The notes beneath the pieces were generated by a model. That model did no database searches, was not told the origin of the DNA, and saw only the letters and a list, made by a program, of their open reading frames with translations. Position numbers and translations under genes: made by a program. Below are positions 1 through 9,892 of a DNA stretch of 64,000 nt, piece after piece. The DNA comes from Ceriagrion tenellum (lineage: Eukaryota; Arthropoda; Insecta; Odonata; Coenagrionidae): contig OY720637.1 in NCBI GenBank assembly GCA_963169105.1, positions 29,011,925 to 29,075,924 on the forward strand, given 5' to 3'. Within the stretch, counting starts at the first letter, position 1; each line of letters opens with the position of its first letter.

Positions 1-213
1 TCTTCCTGTTTCTTCCTTCTCTCTTCCTGTTCTTCTACCTGTCGAATATTTCGCACAGTATGCAGCTTCTTCCTGTTTCTTCCTTCTTTCTTCCGGTTCT
101 TCTACCTATTTCTTCCCATGGACAATTGTATGTTATTTATGTTTGTGTTAAATATACATAACGTAAACGGTAAACGGTCCCACTGATTGCATGTAGAAAT
201 GCGTATGAAATAG
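1..213 (+). mobile_element. Minisatellite-bearing element T, copy 1 (cut by window edge)
   Basis: The window opens inside this element. It shows the 67-bp repeat with GTCGAATATTTCGCACAGT, then a unique segment with CCCATGGACAATTGTATG and the run to ATGTAGAA. The same downstream segment follows the repeat in the copies at 266-927 and 51094-51699, which is how the element is defined. The copy stops at about 213, where copies 2 and 3 continue for about 300 bp more. It is therefore 3' truncated, and a second full copy starts about 50 bp later. No transposase or reverse transcriptase is seen, so it is presumably non-autonomous. Confidence 0.7.
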
Positions 214-265
214 CATCGAGTACCTCGAGAAGAGTATGTTGATGTTTAAGAAATTAGTAAAAGAA

Positions 266-927
266 CTAGCTGACCCGTGCGAATGTTTCGCACAGTATGC
301 AGCATCTTCCTGTTTCTTCCTTCTCTCTTCCTGTTCTTCTACCTGTCGAATATTTCGCCCAGTATGCAGCTTCTTCCTGTTTCTTCCTTCTTTCTTCCGG
401 TTCTTCTACCTGTCGAATATTTCGCACAGTATGCAGCATCTTCCTGTTTCTTCCTTCTCTCTTCCTGTTCTTCTACCTGTCGAATATTTCGCACAGTATG
501 CAGCTTCTTCCTGTTTCTTCCTTCTTTCTTCCAGTTCTTCTACCTATTTCTTCCCATGGACAATTGTATGTTATTTATGTTTGTGTTAAATATACATAAC
601 GTAAACGGTAAACGGTCCCACTGATTGCATGTAGAATGTAAACAATCTAACTAAATGATGTGTTAGTGGATGGCGCCTCATACAGTCTTTTAAGCACGTA
701 ACCGTAGCCAAAATAACATGTGATTACATTGTCAACAGATGGCACTTAATTTTTGATCGTTTTTTAAATTTAAAAAAAAAACTTTAATTTTAAACCATTT
801 GCCTATTTTTCGTCAATAGCGGGGAACATAAGCTTTTAAACGATGTTTGAATCATTAATTATGATGAAGAATTATGAGAGTTATGGCGTTGCGACAAAAA
901 ACACCTTTGAGAAATAATATATACGAT
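266..927 (+). mobile_element. Minisatellite-bearing element T, copy 2
   Basis: The element begins ACTAGCTGACCCGTGCGAAT, runs through four 67-bp repeats, then an approximately 370-bp unique tail. The tail contains GGCGCCTCATACAGTC, a stretch with TCGTCAATAGCGGGGAACA, and GAGAAATAATATATA at the end. The same order is seen at 51094-51699 and, reversed, at 53743-54258, so the ends are set by comparing copies. Open frames across the repeat give cysteine/serine/phenylalanine-rich peptides in all three frames, as expected of a CT-rich 67-bp repeat, and are not taken as genes. The class of element is unknown. Confidence 0.75.
278..545 (+). repeat. 67-bp minisatellite inside element T
   Basis: Four consecutive units start near 278, 345, 412 and 479, exactly 67 bp apart. 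Each holds TATTTCGCACAGTATGCAGC (first unit TGTTTCGC) followed by a CT-rich part with TTCTTCCTGTTTCTTCC. Units differ at a few sites, for example GCAGCA versus GCAGCT in alternation, which suggests a dimeric higher-order unit of 134 bp. Confidence 0.9.
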
Positions 928-1116
928 AGAGACAGAGAGAAATACTCTCAGTGATAGCCACTGATGGGAAATGAGGGGTGTTGGCATTGCTTAAAAAGGG
1001 AATTTTTTTGAGGAAATCCTGCCGATAGAAAACAGGAGTAAAGTATTCGGTTGATATTTAATGCCAGATGAAAGTTGAATTCAATGGGTAAAGTGAGGAA
1101 CTTTTTAGGTAAGAGG

Positions 1117-1930
1117 GTACATCTACATCTACTATTTACCCCGCAAGCCACCACAAGGGTGTTTGGCAGGGGGCGATTAATCACCAACATGAACTACAAT
1201 GAAGAAATTTACTTTTACCAGCAGGCACCACACTATCAGTACACTGCAAATGCTACAGAAACTACTATAAAGATCCATAATGCAACTATGGAAACGTGAC
1301 ACAAGAGTCATGCAGGGAACATTCAAAACATGGTGTGAGCACTTCTCGGCAGATTTAGAAACATGCATTACAGTGCATATGAATTAATCAGCTACAATAC
1401 CTGTCAACTAACCTCCTTCAAAGTCTTAACGCAGCCATTATGGTCTCTTATCGATCATGGGAAAACGACTTTTTAAATCTTTCTGTTGTACAATCTATTT
1501 CCCTTATTTTATTCTCATGATCTTATCTATCGTTGTATGTTGGAGTACGTAAGATTTTGAAAACTTCTTCTGAAAATAAATCGGTTTTAAATTAAATGAA
1601 AGATAAATTCTAGTTTTCAATTGACGGTATAAAAGCAGTTCCCATGCAAGTTGTTTCAAGAGGTCAGAAACACTAACGATACTTTCATAACGGCCTTTCA
1701 CGTATCTAACTGATCTTCTCTGCACGCGTTCTAACTCTTTTTTTAAGCCTACCTCATGAGGATCCCAAGCACTGGCAGCGTATGTGGGGTTTTACAAGGG
1801 AGAAGTAGCTGATTTCTCTAACTTGATCGTCGCACTTTCCAAGTAATCTTTTAACAAATCCCAATTCACGATTAGCTTGACCAGTTATTTCCCGAATGTG
1901 TTTGCTCCACGAGAGATCATTTGTCAGTTA
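1117..1930 (-). mobile_element. LINE-A fragment (5' truncated), reverse transcriptase C-terminus
   Basis: On the minus strand, the plus-strand 1790-1930 segment translates to a region resembling LTNDLSWSKHIREITG and GFVKR, followed by a decayed form of the motif VRPHLEYAASIWDP, then QRRSVRYVKGRYES. This is the usual C-terminal part of CR1/Jockey-like LINE reverse transcriptases. The 3' tail is at 1117-1165 and reads, on the plus strand, ACATCTACATCTAC followed by the conserved CCACAAGGGTGTTTGGCAGG block shared with six other copies. Frame changes and stops show it is dead. Confidence 0.8.
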
Positions 1931-2059
1931 AACTCAGAGGTTGTTGTAATTGTTGTAACGTGGGATAAGAAGTTTGGAAATGCGGAGACTGAACGACTGA
2001 ATTAGCGTGCTGGTGTTTAAATGAATATGTGGCATAAAATCTGTTAGGAAAAGAATTAT

Positions 2060-2271
2060 AATGAAGAGCGCTAGATGTTATTCTATCCACTACTTTTAAT
2101 ACATAAAACTTTACAACATATGTTTCGGCTCTTTATTGGCCATCACCAGGTATTTTGTGATGATGTAAACTACAGTACAGACTGATGATGGCCAATAAAG
2201 TGCCGAAACATGTGTTGTGAAGTTTTATGTATTAAAAATAGTGGACAGTACAACATCTAGGGCTCTTCATT
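2060..2271. mobile_element. Palindromic foldback element P1
   Basis: The outer arms (2060-2112 and 2220-2271) are near-perfect reverse complements: AATGAAGAGCGCTAGATGTT opens the left arm and the right arm closes with its complement. The right half carries CTGATGATGGC-CAATAAAGT-GCC-GAAAC at 2182-2209 and the left half has a mirrored partial copy. It belongs with the other foldbacks of this window that share a short hairpin followed by GAAAC. Confidence 0.8.
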
Positions 2272-3934
2272 TTAACAATGCAGTTCCATAATATCTCGCC
2301 AGAAACTGTTGACTTCAATAGGAAAAGAATGTTTGTGAAGTAGCTCAAAAATACTTGGATGTAAAGATGAAAATACTTCGATGAAAGATGTAAATGGGCA
2401 ACTGTTTCAATTAGTTAACTTGTTATTAGGTTATTCAAAAGTAAAGAAGTAATTAAAAGGGAAAAATAAGAGAAACTTTATTTGAGAGTAAAATATAAAC
2501 GCGGGCTTAACTGCCACCAAAGGTGGCAGCTTAAGCTAATATAACGTAATCCTGTAGGCATAAACTACTGTAATCTGGAAACATCGATGTGTAATATCGA
2601 TACATCTACATCGCCGCCCAATGGTGTTAAACTCCTGGACCTTTATATGAGCAACCCCCGCTCTCTCGTCTTCCTTTTCAAAGACATTCTTCTCCGAGCC
2701 TCTGGTGGGCTTCATAATGGAGCCGCATGATCGAACCGAACGGCGAAGCGGGGGGGGAAGGTTGTTATCATTTCGCCGAGCGATCCTTGAAAACTTCCGC
2801 GTTCTCCCGGAGCAATGAGGCCGGTCGTTCCTCTCGCGATGCCCCCCTTAATTGGCCCTTCCCTTTCGATGAGTCCGCCAAGTCCCTCTCTGTTTCTCCT
2901 TCTCTCATCGCGAGATTTATTTCCGTGGAGCATTTTTCGGACACCTCTCTGACTCGCAAGAACCACCTATATTCGTACTACTGTTAGCTTGTTCTTAAAA
3001 ATTTTGAGCCATCATAGTTTGGGGAATTATGACTCAAAATATACTGTCATTTTGATATATTTTATATCATTGTTTTGCTAATTTGTGGTTTAATATCCCA
3101 TTACATTATATTCTTTGTTAAAACTACTGTTTATTTCGTTGAAAAACGTTTTAAATAACCTGAGCGCTATTAAAAGGAAAACTGCACTCTACAATTTGAG
3201 CTTTTCTAGCATTTCAGACGTATCTGAACGAATTTCGAGTAAACATTGTGGTTAAAGAAATAATTATTGCCTATATATTCACAGTTCAAAACATGTTTTA
3301 CATTATTGATGGGTCACGTAGGCATCGGATGATAGTGTACCTAGCGAATACAAAGAAAAGTTTTTAAAATTAGGTTTATCATTGGGAATTTTCATTTGAT
3401 TTTTTCTTGTGTTTCTAATATGTATTCGACGATATTCAGTGTATTGCAGTCTGCTCGTCATATCTGCGGACTCCTGCTTATATATACTCTCTCCTCGGCT
3501 CGGTAATTATTCTCCCTCTCGTTACTCATCCGAAGTCTTTTTCTCTTTCTTCTCCTTCCTTGCCTACTGGACATCTCAAAAATAGAGGTAGTAAGTAATA
3601 ATGTAATGACAGGATTCTGTATGCTATTTTTATACTCATGTATCAAATAGTTATTTTTGGTCGTAACAAGTGTTACGCATGGGGTAGTTTTCGCAAGGAT
3701 TTTCTCTTTAGTCATATTTGATACTTTTTTTTAAATGTTTTTTTTCTTTTCTTTTCTATTCCACTTTTATTTTCTATTTTCCATTGCTGTAAATGGCATG
3801 GAGTCAATATTTTAACATTGATGACGCAAGAATATTCTTTTATTTGCCTATGATTCGTAGTCATTAACTATTAAGTCTTTAACTGGACTAAGTTTTTCTA
3901 CGCCGTATCCTGAAAACGTCGTTGGGTAATCGAT
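2272..3934. other. Unassigned, with a CpG-rich patch at 2640-2990
   Basis: The patch 2640-2990 is richer in CpG and in CT runs than its surroundings and has overlapping open frames on both strands, none with recognisable homology. The rest is AT-rich with no repeat partner that I can see in the window. A TATATATAC run at 3481-3488 is not accompanied by a supportable gene. Confidence 0.4.
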
Positions 3935-4062
3935 TAATCATTAAAAATAGTTGAAAATGCTTACAAATCTCAAACTGTTGAATTTCTGACGAGATCAAAG
4001 CGTAAAAAATACCTCATTTTTAATAAAAATCACTCTAGTGTCTAAAACGGTATGATTTCCTA
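3935..4062 (-). mobile_element. MITE-R fragment
   Basis: The segment with TGACGAGATCAAAGCG and CCTCATTTTTAATAAAA matches the inner part of the reversed MITE-R copy at 46560-46660 (TTGACGAGATCCAAGTG and CCTCATTTTTAATG). Neither terminal inverted repeat is present. Confidence 0.5.
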
Positions 4063-5316
4063 TGGAAAACGACTCGTGTTTGTCTGTAAGTATTTCCTCA
4101 TGTGTAGTGGTGAGTGGCCAATATTTTTCAACCGTTAAAATGTTATATTCTCTTTCCTTACCATGAGGTTACATTCGTGGAATTTTGTTGCCAGACGATT
4201 TATTTTCTCGGCCTCTACTTATAAGTAACAGCTTCTCTGGAGACATAGGCCTAATGATGAGATTCAGTAGGTATTGCTATTTTTTGCTGACTGATGTATC
4301 AGACTGTATTTACTCCAATATATAAACCTTGTTTAAATATTTATCCACCGACAGCCCAGAAGAAGCATAATAAACACGCGAGGCGCCGGAAAAGGCGTAA
4401 TACCGTACTCATTATTAAACCTGTCTCCAGAGAGGGATTGAATTTTATTTGCCACTAGCTGTGCCTAACATGCATTGCAATGCCTCTTTTTCTTCTGTTT
4501 TCGCAAAATAAAATACTCTATCCTGAAGTCCCCATTGATTTCCGTACTTTTCATGGTTTGGCCCACAAATCTTTTCTGGGTTCAAAAACGATCTCTAAAC
4601 GAATTTGAGACCTATTCCAATGAATTCCTCGTACCTACACAGGAATTCATAACGCGTAAATGATGGCACGAGTTTCCATTCCATACCTATGCAGCGGTTT
4701 CCAAGTAAATAAAATATATTATTGTTGAAGTAGTGCAAACATTTAAGATTTTCGAGCTTAAAAATCCAATTTTAGGAAAAAGCGATGCGTATACGGAAAT
4801 CTAATGCAATAATTCAATAGAAAAGCAAACAAAGAGACCACTGCACCAAATTTCATTCTACGTACACATTAAAATCGTATCTTTTAACACAAATTATGTC
4901 TTACGATTCTGATATTCGTGATTGAGCAACTCGTAAACGATCTGAATCGTTGCTTGCTTGTCGTTCCTCGCTTGTTTGAGAAGCTCGCGTGCCAACACTC
5001 ATTTGTTGAAACGACTCGCGATCCATCTACTGTACCATGGATTTAATAATTCAGAAACCTTCGCGGGCGCGCGCGCAACAACTCACCAATGTTTCATCGT
5101 AATCTGATGAATGGTATTGAAACGCTTAGAAGACGAACAAACAAACATTCATTTTTATATATGAGAGATGATATTTCGCTCAAACTAACCTGACAAAAGA
5201 AGTGAGCATGCTGTCTCTCCCCCAACGTGACGGAATTTCACGGGGGGTTGTGGCTCCCGCCCGCCCTGTTAGTGATTCCGTTGCACGCGTGCCCTCCCAC
5301 ACGAATTGTGGATGGG
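4063..5316. other. Unassigned AT-rich stretch
   Basis: No coding homology is seen. At 4452 the sequence CACTAGCTGTGCCTAACATG resembles the opening of element T (ACTAGCTGACCCG), so a distantly related element may begin there. A GCGCGC run at 5070-5085 is the only strong CpG cluster. Confidence 0.35.
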
Positions 5317-5856
5317 CGAGGGGTATGCAACTCTGAGAAATGGTGTGCGCTTGTTGAGAAATGGTCGCGAAAAGGACAGAAATGGATAGAAATGGACAGA
5401 AATACTCGGAAATGGATAGAAATTGACAGAAATGGCCAGTTATGGGCTGGAAATAGTTAGAAATGGACAGAAATGAACTAAAAATCTTTGAAATGGATAT
5501 AAATGGTCAGGAATGGAAGAAATGCAATGATATGATCGGGAATGGACAGAAATGGTTAGGAATTTGCTGGAAACGGATATGAATGGACAGAAATAGGCTA
5601 AAAATTGTTGAAATGTATATAAATGGTCAGGAATGGAAGAAATACAACGAAATGGTTGGAAATGGACAGAAATACTCGGATATGGAAAGAAATAGACAGA
5701 AATGAATAGAAATAGATAAAGATGGACAGAAATGGGTAGAAATGGACAGATATGGATAGTAATGGACAGAAATGGTCGGAAATGTTTAGAAATGAATAGA
5801 AATGGCTTTTAAGGAAATGCGGTGTACCATTGTTTTTGAAGTTGCGTACCCCCCGA
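5317..5856 (+). mobile_element. Minisatellite element M, copy 1
   Basis: The element opens CGAGGGGTATGCAACTCTGA and closes GTTGCGTACCCCCCGAG, so its ends are inverted repeats of about 15 bp (CGAGGGGTAYGCAAC). The inside is a 10-bp tandem array. A second, shorter copy with the same ends lies at 14576-14814. No protein is encoded; the open frame over the array simply reads the repeat. Confidence 0.75.
5365..5805 (+). repeat. 10-bp minisatellite, GAAATGGACA type
   Basis: About 43 decamers based on AGAAATGGAC and AGAAATGGAT, with frequent substitutions (AATACTCGG, AATGGTCGG, AATGGCCAG). They fill the core of element M copy 1. Copy 2 has only about 15 units, so array length varies while the ends are conserved. 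Confidence 0.9.
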
Positions 5857-6190
5857 GAACTCGTCGCATGGCGCTAGGTGAGCGAGAGAGGCACCGCCGC
5901 CGTGCACCGTTCCTGTGGGGTGCGGTCGCCCGACTGGGACGCATCAGAAACTGGAGGGTGACGTCATGCGACCGGGTCAAAGGCTGGGAGAGGGAGGAGA
6001 GCAAGTAAGTTTGTGAAGAGGAGGAGGATGGAGACAAGAAACGAGCGGAGGAGGCTCAGGCACGACCGCAAGGAGACCCGCCGAAGTCACGTGACGCTCA
6101 ACCTGTTTTGGGACGTAATGTGATGCGCGCAAGTACTTCTTTTGTTTTGCGTTCTTAAATAAATTCCACCGCGAAGAGATATCCGTAGGA
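5857..6190. other. CpG-rich patch with a CRE octamer
   Basis: This segment is CpG-rich (for example CACCGCCGCCGTGCACCG) and includes TGACGTCA at 5959-5966. The purine-rich part downstream contains AAGTAAGT near 6003-6010, which fits a 5' splice site but cannot be confirmed. The 68-residue open frame here has no recognisable domain. Confidence 0.35.
5959..5966. promoter_or_regulatory. CRE-type octamer TGACGTCA
   Basis: A perfect palindromic CREB/ATF binding octamer inside a CpG-rich patch. One of three full octamers I noticed in the window; all lie in CpG-rich patches. Function is inferred from the motif only. Confidence 0.35.
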
Positions 6191-6998
6191 CTGATCATTC
6201 GTGTGCTGGTTAGTTTTTTTTTGTTATTGTGTTCATCGACGGCTCAGATCATTTTGCTCCTCGTAAAATCGATTTTTCAAGGATAAATCCACAAAATATA
6301 CTTTTGGAATAAATTAAATCAGAAATCCTCAGCTACTATCAACGTAGGCGTATTTCAGAATCTATTTTTTTACCGAGAAGCATCTTATGATATGAATCTT
6401 CTCTTATATTTTGAAGCAGAATATTAAATACGTCGTAGATATCTGCGGAACCACTTTGATATCATTGAGAAATATTATTCATAACATATTCGGAGGCTTC
6501 AGGAATTATGACGTGGAATTCATTTTTAAATGACATCTTTCATTTGAAGATGACACCATTGTGTTTAAACTATTTGTGACATGTTACTACTACGATTACA
6601 ATTTATTGGAAAGATACAGCATTGTCTTCTCTTATTTAAGGCCCACTAAAGTTCACATGATCGATTTTGGAACGTAGGGACTTTTTTCCTCGATGAAACA
6701 TTGCTAAAATTCAGATGATTGGTTTTGCGAAGTACGAAAAGTATTATCTTAGTTCTTTGATGTTGACAAATAATTGATCCTGGATATTGTGACTATAATA
6801 TGTCTAATACCTTCACCCATCAGAATATTAGCTGTGACTGAATGTATACACATTTCATGTTATTTTACCGGATTTTATGTTGTTTATATGCAATAGTGTT
6901 TGTCAAATAATTCAGGTTAGCTACTAAAGGACAAGAAACCTTACTTATCATACCTTGAACTCATCCTATGGTAGTATTATTAACTGCAATCAGTTCCC
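6191..6998. other. Unassigned AT-rich stretch
   Basis: No coding homology, repeat partner or structured element recognised. Confidence 0.4.
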
Positions 6999-7561
6999 TT
7001 AAGGTAGTTTAAGCGAAATATTATTTCACCTAGAAATCAGTAAGTAACTTTGTTCTTATTTTAAAGAAAAATATCTCTCCCTTCCAAAGATACCAAACTA
7101 TCATCCCCTTACCGAACTACTTTCCGAGATATTTCCAAAAAAATACCAGCCCCTTTACATGGGAAATGGTACGTCTATGCCCTTCAGAGAGACCTTATTT
7201 TAAAAAATGAGGAATTTCTAACACCTCGATATCGTGTAAAAATTAACAGTGTGTAGTTTGTATGTTGTCTCAACTATTTTTGAAAATAAATCGTATTTTT
7301 TCTTTAGAAACTCTTTCAGGATCACAGGAAACTTTCCGTTATGGAGTACTAAACGAACCACGCGATGAATGAGTCAAGTTAAAGACTTATTCCGATATTT
7401 TTATGTTGTTACTTCGAATTTCAGTCGAATAAAAGTACATTACCGAACCATTAATAATGCAATATTTAATTCATGGTCCCTACAGCTGCTGAAATTAGAT
7501 TGTTTGATTCGAATATGGTCTCTATCATGACTAGGGAACTACATCACTCAAACTCCATTAA
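6999..7561 (+). mobile_element. MITE-R, copy 1
   Basis: The element begins TTAAGGTAGTTTAAGCGAAA and ends ACTCCATTAA. It shares with the copies at 20337, 39710 and 46157 the internal blocks CCTAGAAATCA, TTCCGAGATATTT, CCAGCCCCTTTACATGGGAA, GAGAGACCTTATTT and TATGACTAGGGAAC (here CATGACTAGGGAAC). Length is 563 bp and no protein is encoded. The TTAA at each end suits insertion into TTAA as used by piggyBac-type transposases, although the tetramer may belong to the inverted repeat itself. Confidence 0.8.
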
Positions 7562-8395
7562 ATGTCATGATAATTTGGTGAACTAATTTCTTGCGACGTC
7601 TTTCACTATGTGTTGACAAGATCTCGAGTGATGAGAAGTGAAATATTCCCCTGTGTTAATATTTAATTACAGCCTTAATGCTGGCATCACAGTGTTCTAG
7701 ATTCTTGCACAATTTGAGGTTCTCAGTAATTTTCACTCGAAGTGAACGGCTCCAGTTTCGTTTTCATCCGAGTGAGACGCTAGCGAAATTGAAAGATCGC
7801 TTAAAAAAATATCGGATGTGGACGTTTTAGTGGTTACCAAGCAACGGGATATATTGCGGCAAGTCACCGGTCGGTAAGATTTCTCGATCACCGCGGTTTT
7901 TCTCTGAGGCCAAGTTTTGAAATATCAAGAAAAAATATATATCGCTCCTAGTATGTCTTGCTTCATCAATTGATTTAGAAATAAATATAGTGTTAACATT
8001 TATACACCGATAAATTGCAGTCATATACGAATTGAAAGGTGACGCCTTTATTTTAAACTCACATTTAGTTCAATATTAAAAATTAATTGTGAGAGTTATG
8101 AATTATTTGAATGACATATTTTTATCTGATTTAATTAATTCATTTTAATATATTCTGACATTTCAATTAAACATATAGGGAAACTTATGACAAATGCAGA
8201 CATATTTTAGATCGACTCGATTAAAACAATTGACCTCGGTATGCTTAATCCTTGGTCAATACCGTTTCTAGGTTTGGCGAAAGCTGATGTAAAAACGTTC
8301 TTTCTCTTGGATCGTAATTCAATTTTTTTTCATTGAAATTTCTTTTATATGGCTATATTTACTTTATGGCTCTAGTATTATAGATTCAATGAAAG
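7562..8395. other. Unassigned AT-rich stretch
   Basis: No coding homology or repeat relationship recognised. The short minus-strand frame at 7827-8024 has no family signature. Confidence 0.4.
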
Positions 8396-9066
8396 TGAGG
8401 AATAGACATACAAAACATATGCGGCACAGCGTTGAAGAAACTAGGTTTTGTTAAGCGTAGGATAGTTTGTAGGATAGGAAGGCCCTATGATGAGAAAGTA
8501 AAGGAGAGATGCTACTTCGCTCTCGTTAGGCCACACCTCGAATACGCCGCGAGCATTTGGGACACTGGTCATAAAGATTTAACCAAAAAAATTTTTAAAG
8601 CACAAAGAAAAGCTGCACAATTCGTTAGAAACTGCTACCAGCGAACATATAGTGTCTCACAACTTTTAGAGGGATTAAGGTGGGAGCCCCTAGAGGCTCG
8701 GAGGCTGCATTAGCTTGCTTGAGCAATTCGGAACCGGTGTGTATCACAGCGACACAGAGAAAATTATCATGACGCCTCACTACATCTCTATGTCTGACAG
8801 AAGCGATAAAATAAGATAGATACATTGTCGAACAGATTGGTACAAAAACTCATTCTTTCCGCCCACAATAAGCGACCACAATAAAAACTGAGCTCCACTA
8901 AATATAATCCCATAATATACGTCATCATTTATCCTCCCAAAACCTAATCCCTTCCTAATCCTTCCAAATCCTAATCACCGCTATCATCTTTACTCGGTTG
9001 ATATCCTAACACCCCCTGCCACACGGTTATGCGGCGACTCGGAGGGTAGTATGTAGATGTAGATGT
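8396..9066 (+). mobile_element. LINE-A fragment (5' truncated) with complete 3' tail
   Basis: The frame at 8432-8713 (93 residues) reads LGFVKRRIV, then YFALVRPHLEYAASIWD (residues 27-43), then RKAAQFVRNCYQRTYSVSQL and WEPLEARR. This is the standard C-terminal region of CR1/Jockey-like reverse transcriptases, downstream of the catalytic YADD box. The frame breaks after WEPLEARRLH; the decayed continuation keeps CTCATTCTTTCCGCCCAC (cf. NSFFPRTI). The 3' UTR has the shared CACCCCCTGCCACACGG block and ends GTAGATGTAGATGTA at 9066. Confidence 0.85.
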
Positions 9067-9574
9067 ACTTTGGCGTTCTTCCAACTTTTTCCCTAGAATA
9101 ATGGCGGCATCATGTTACTTCATTGAGATTGTGCTTTATTAAAAATATATCTTGAAGTTATTGCGTCCTTATCGACGAAGTCATTTCAGAATAAGTTGTA
9201 GTTCGCTCATTCGAATACACACCTTCATGTTATTATTCTGTTTTAGCCACCAGGTGTGGACAGGTGTGAGCCCGAGCCCGGTAAACTGCGTCCCATAAAA
9301 ATTGACGAGATGGTGAGAACTTTGAGAGGGCACTGTGAAAATTAACCCATAAAAATTTTGTTTTTTCTTTCTTGACCTTACGGATACTCTTAAACCTTGG
9401 TCTCCCTAACTATATGAATACATCTGAGAGTGTAAAAAAATAAATGTATCAGAGGGTGAGTGTACGTCAAATCGTCGGCTGGTGAGACCACTAAACCCGC
9501 TCGTGTCCGTGCTGCTCGCTGTTCGTGTGTCGCGTGACTGCATCCATTTTTATTATATTTTTTCCCGGTTATCG
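9067..9574. other. Unassigned
   Basis: No coding homology or repeat partner recognised. Confidence 0.35.
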
Positions 9575-9640
9575 CCAGGCGGTGGTAGAGGAGAGCATGG
9601 CCGACCGCGTGTTCGAACCCCGCATCCACTTCTGTTGTTT
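9575..9640 (+). mobile_element. Possible SINE head (tRNA-like A and B boxes)
   Basis: GGTGGTAGAGGAGAGC resembles a polymerase III A box (TGGTAGAGGAG) and TGTTCGAACCCCGCATCCA resembles a tRNA T-arm with B box. The spacing between the boxes is about 20 bp, shorter than in a real tRNA, and no acceptor stem closes. A CT- and T-rich tract follows. A degenerate tRNA-derived SINE is the best guess. Confidence 0.3.
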
Positions 9641-9892
9641 TTTTCTTTCCATATTTTTTTTCTCTCGTGATCCTGTCGAAGAACCCAGCTCGCCGAGGGA
9701 ACCCCATCAATCATATAATGTTAACCCGGTCATAATTCCCATCGGCGAACATATGGCGTTGAAGGCTGGAGAAAAAAATACTAAACTCAAAATATGAACA
9801 CCGCTGTCAAAAAAAATCGCTTTCCTTTGATGAACATCGTTGTTCTCCTCTCCGGTTGCCGACGGTCTAAGCGCTCCTCACCACGTCCTGGG

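Noticed and set aside
236..624. Overlapping open frames of 100-117 residues encoding repeated cysteine/serine/phenylalanine peptides
   Set aside because: They are three frames of the same CT-rich 67-bp repeat in element T, with no start context, domain or bias towards one frame.
5227..5460. 77-residue frame ending in tryptophan/aspartate/arginine repeats
   Set aside because: It reads the decamer array of element M; the period of 10 bp is not a multiple of three.
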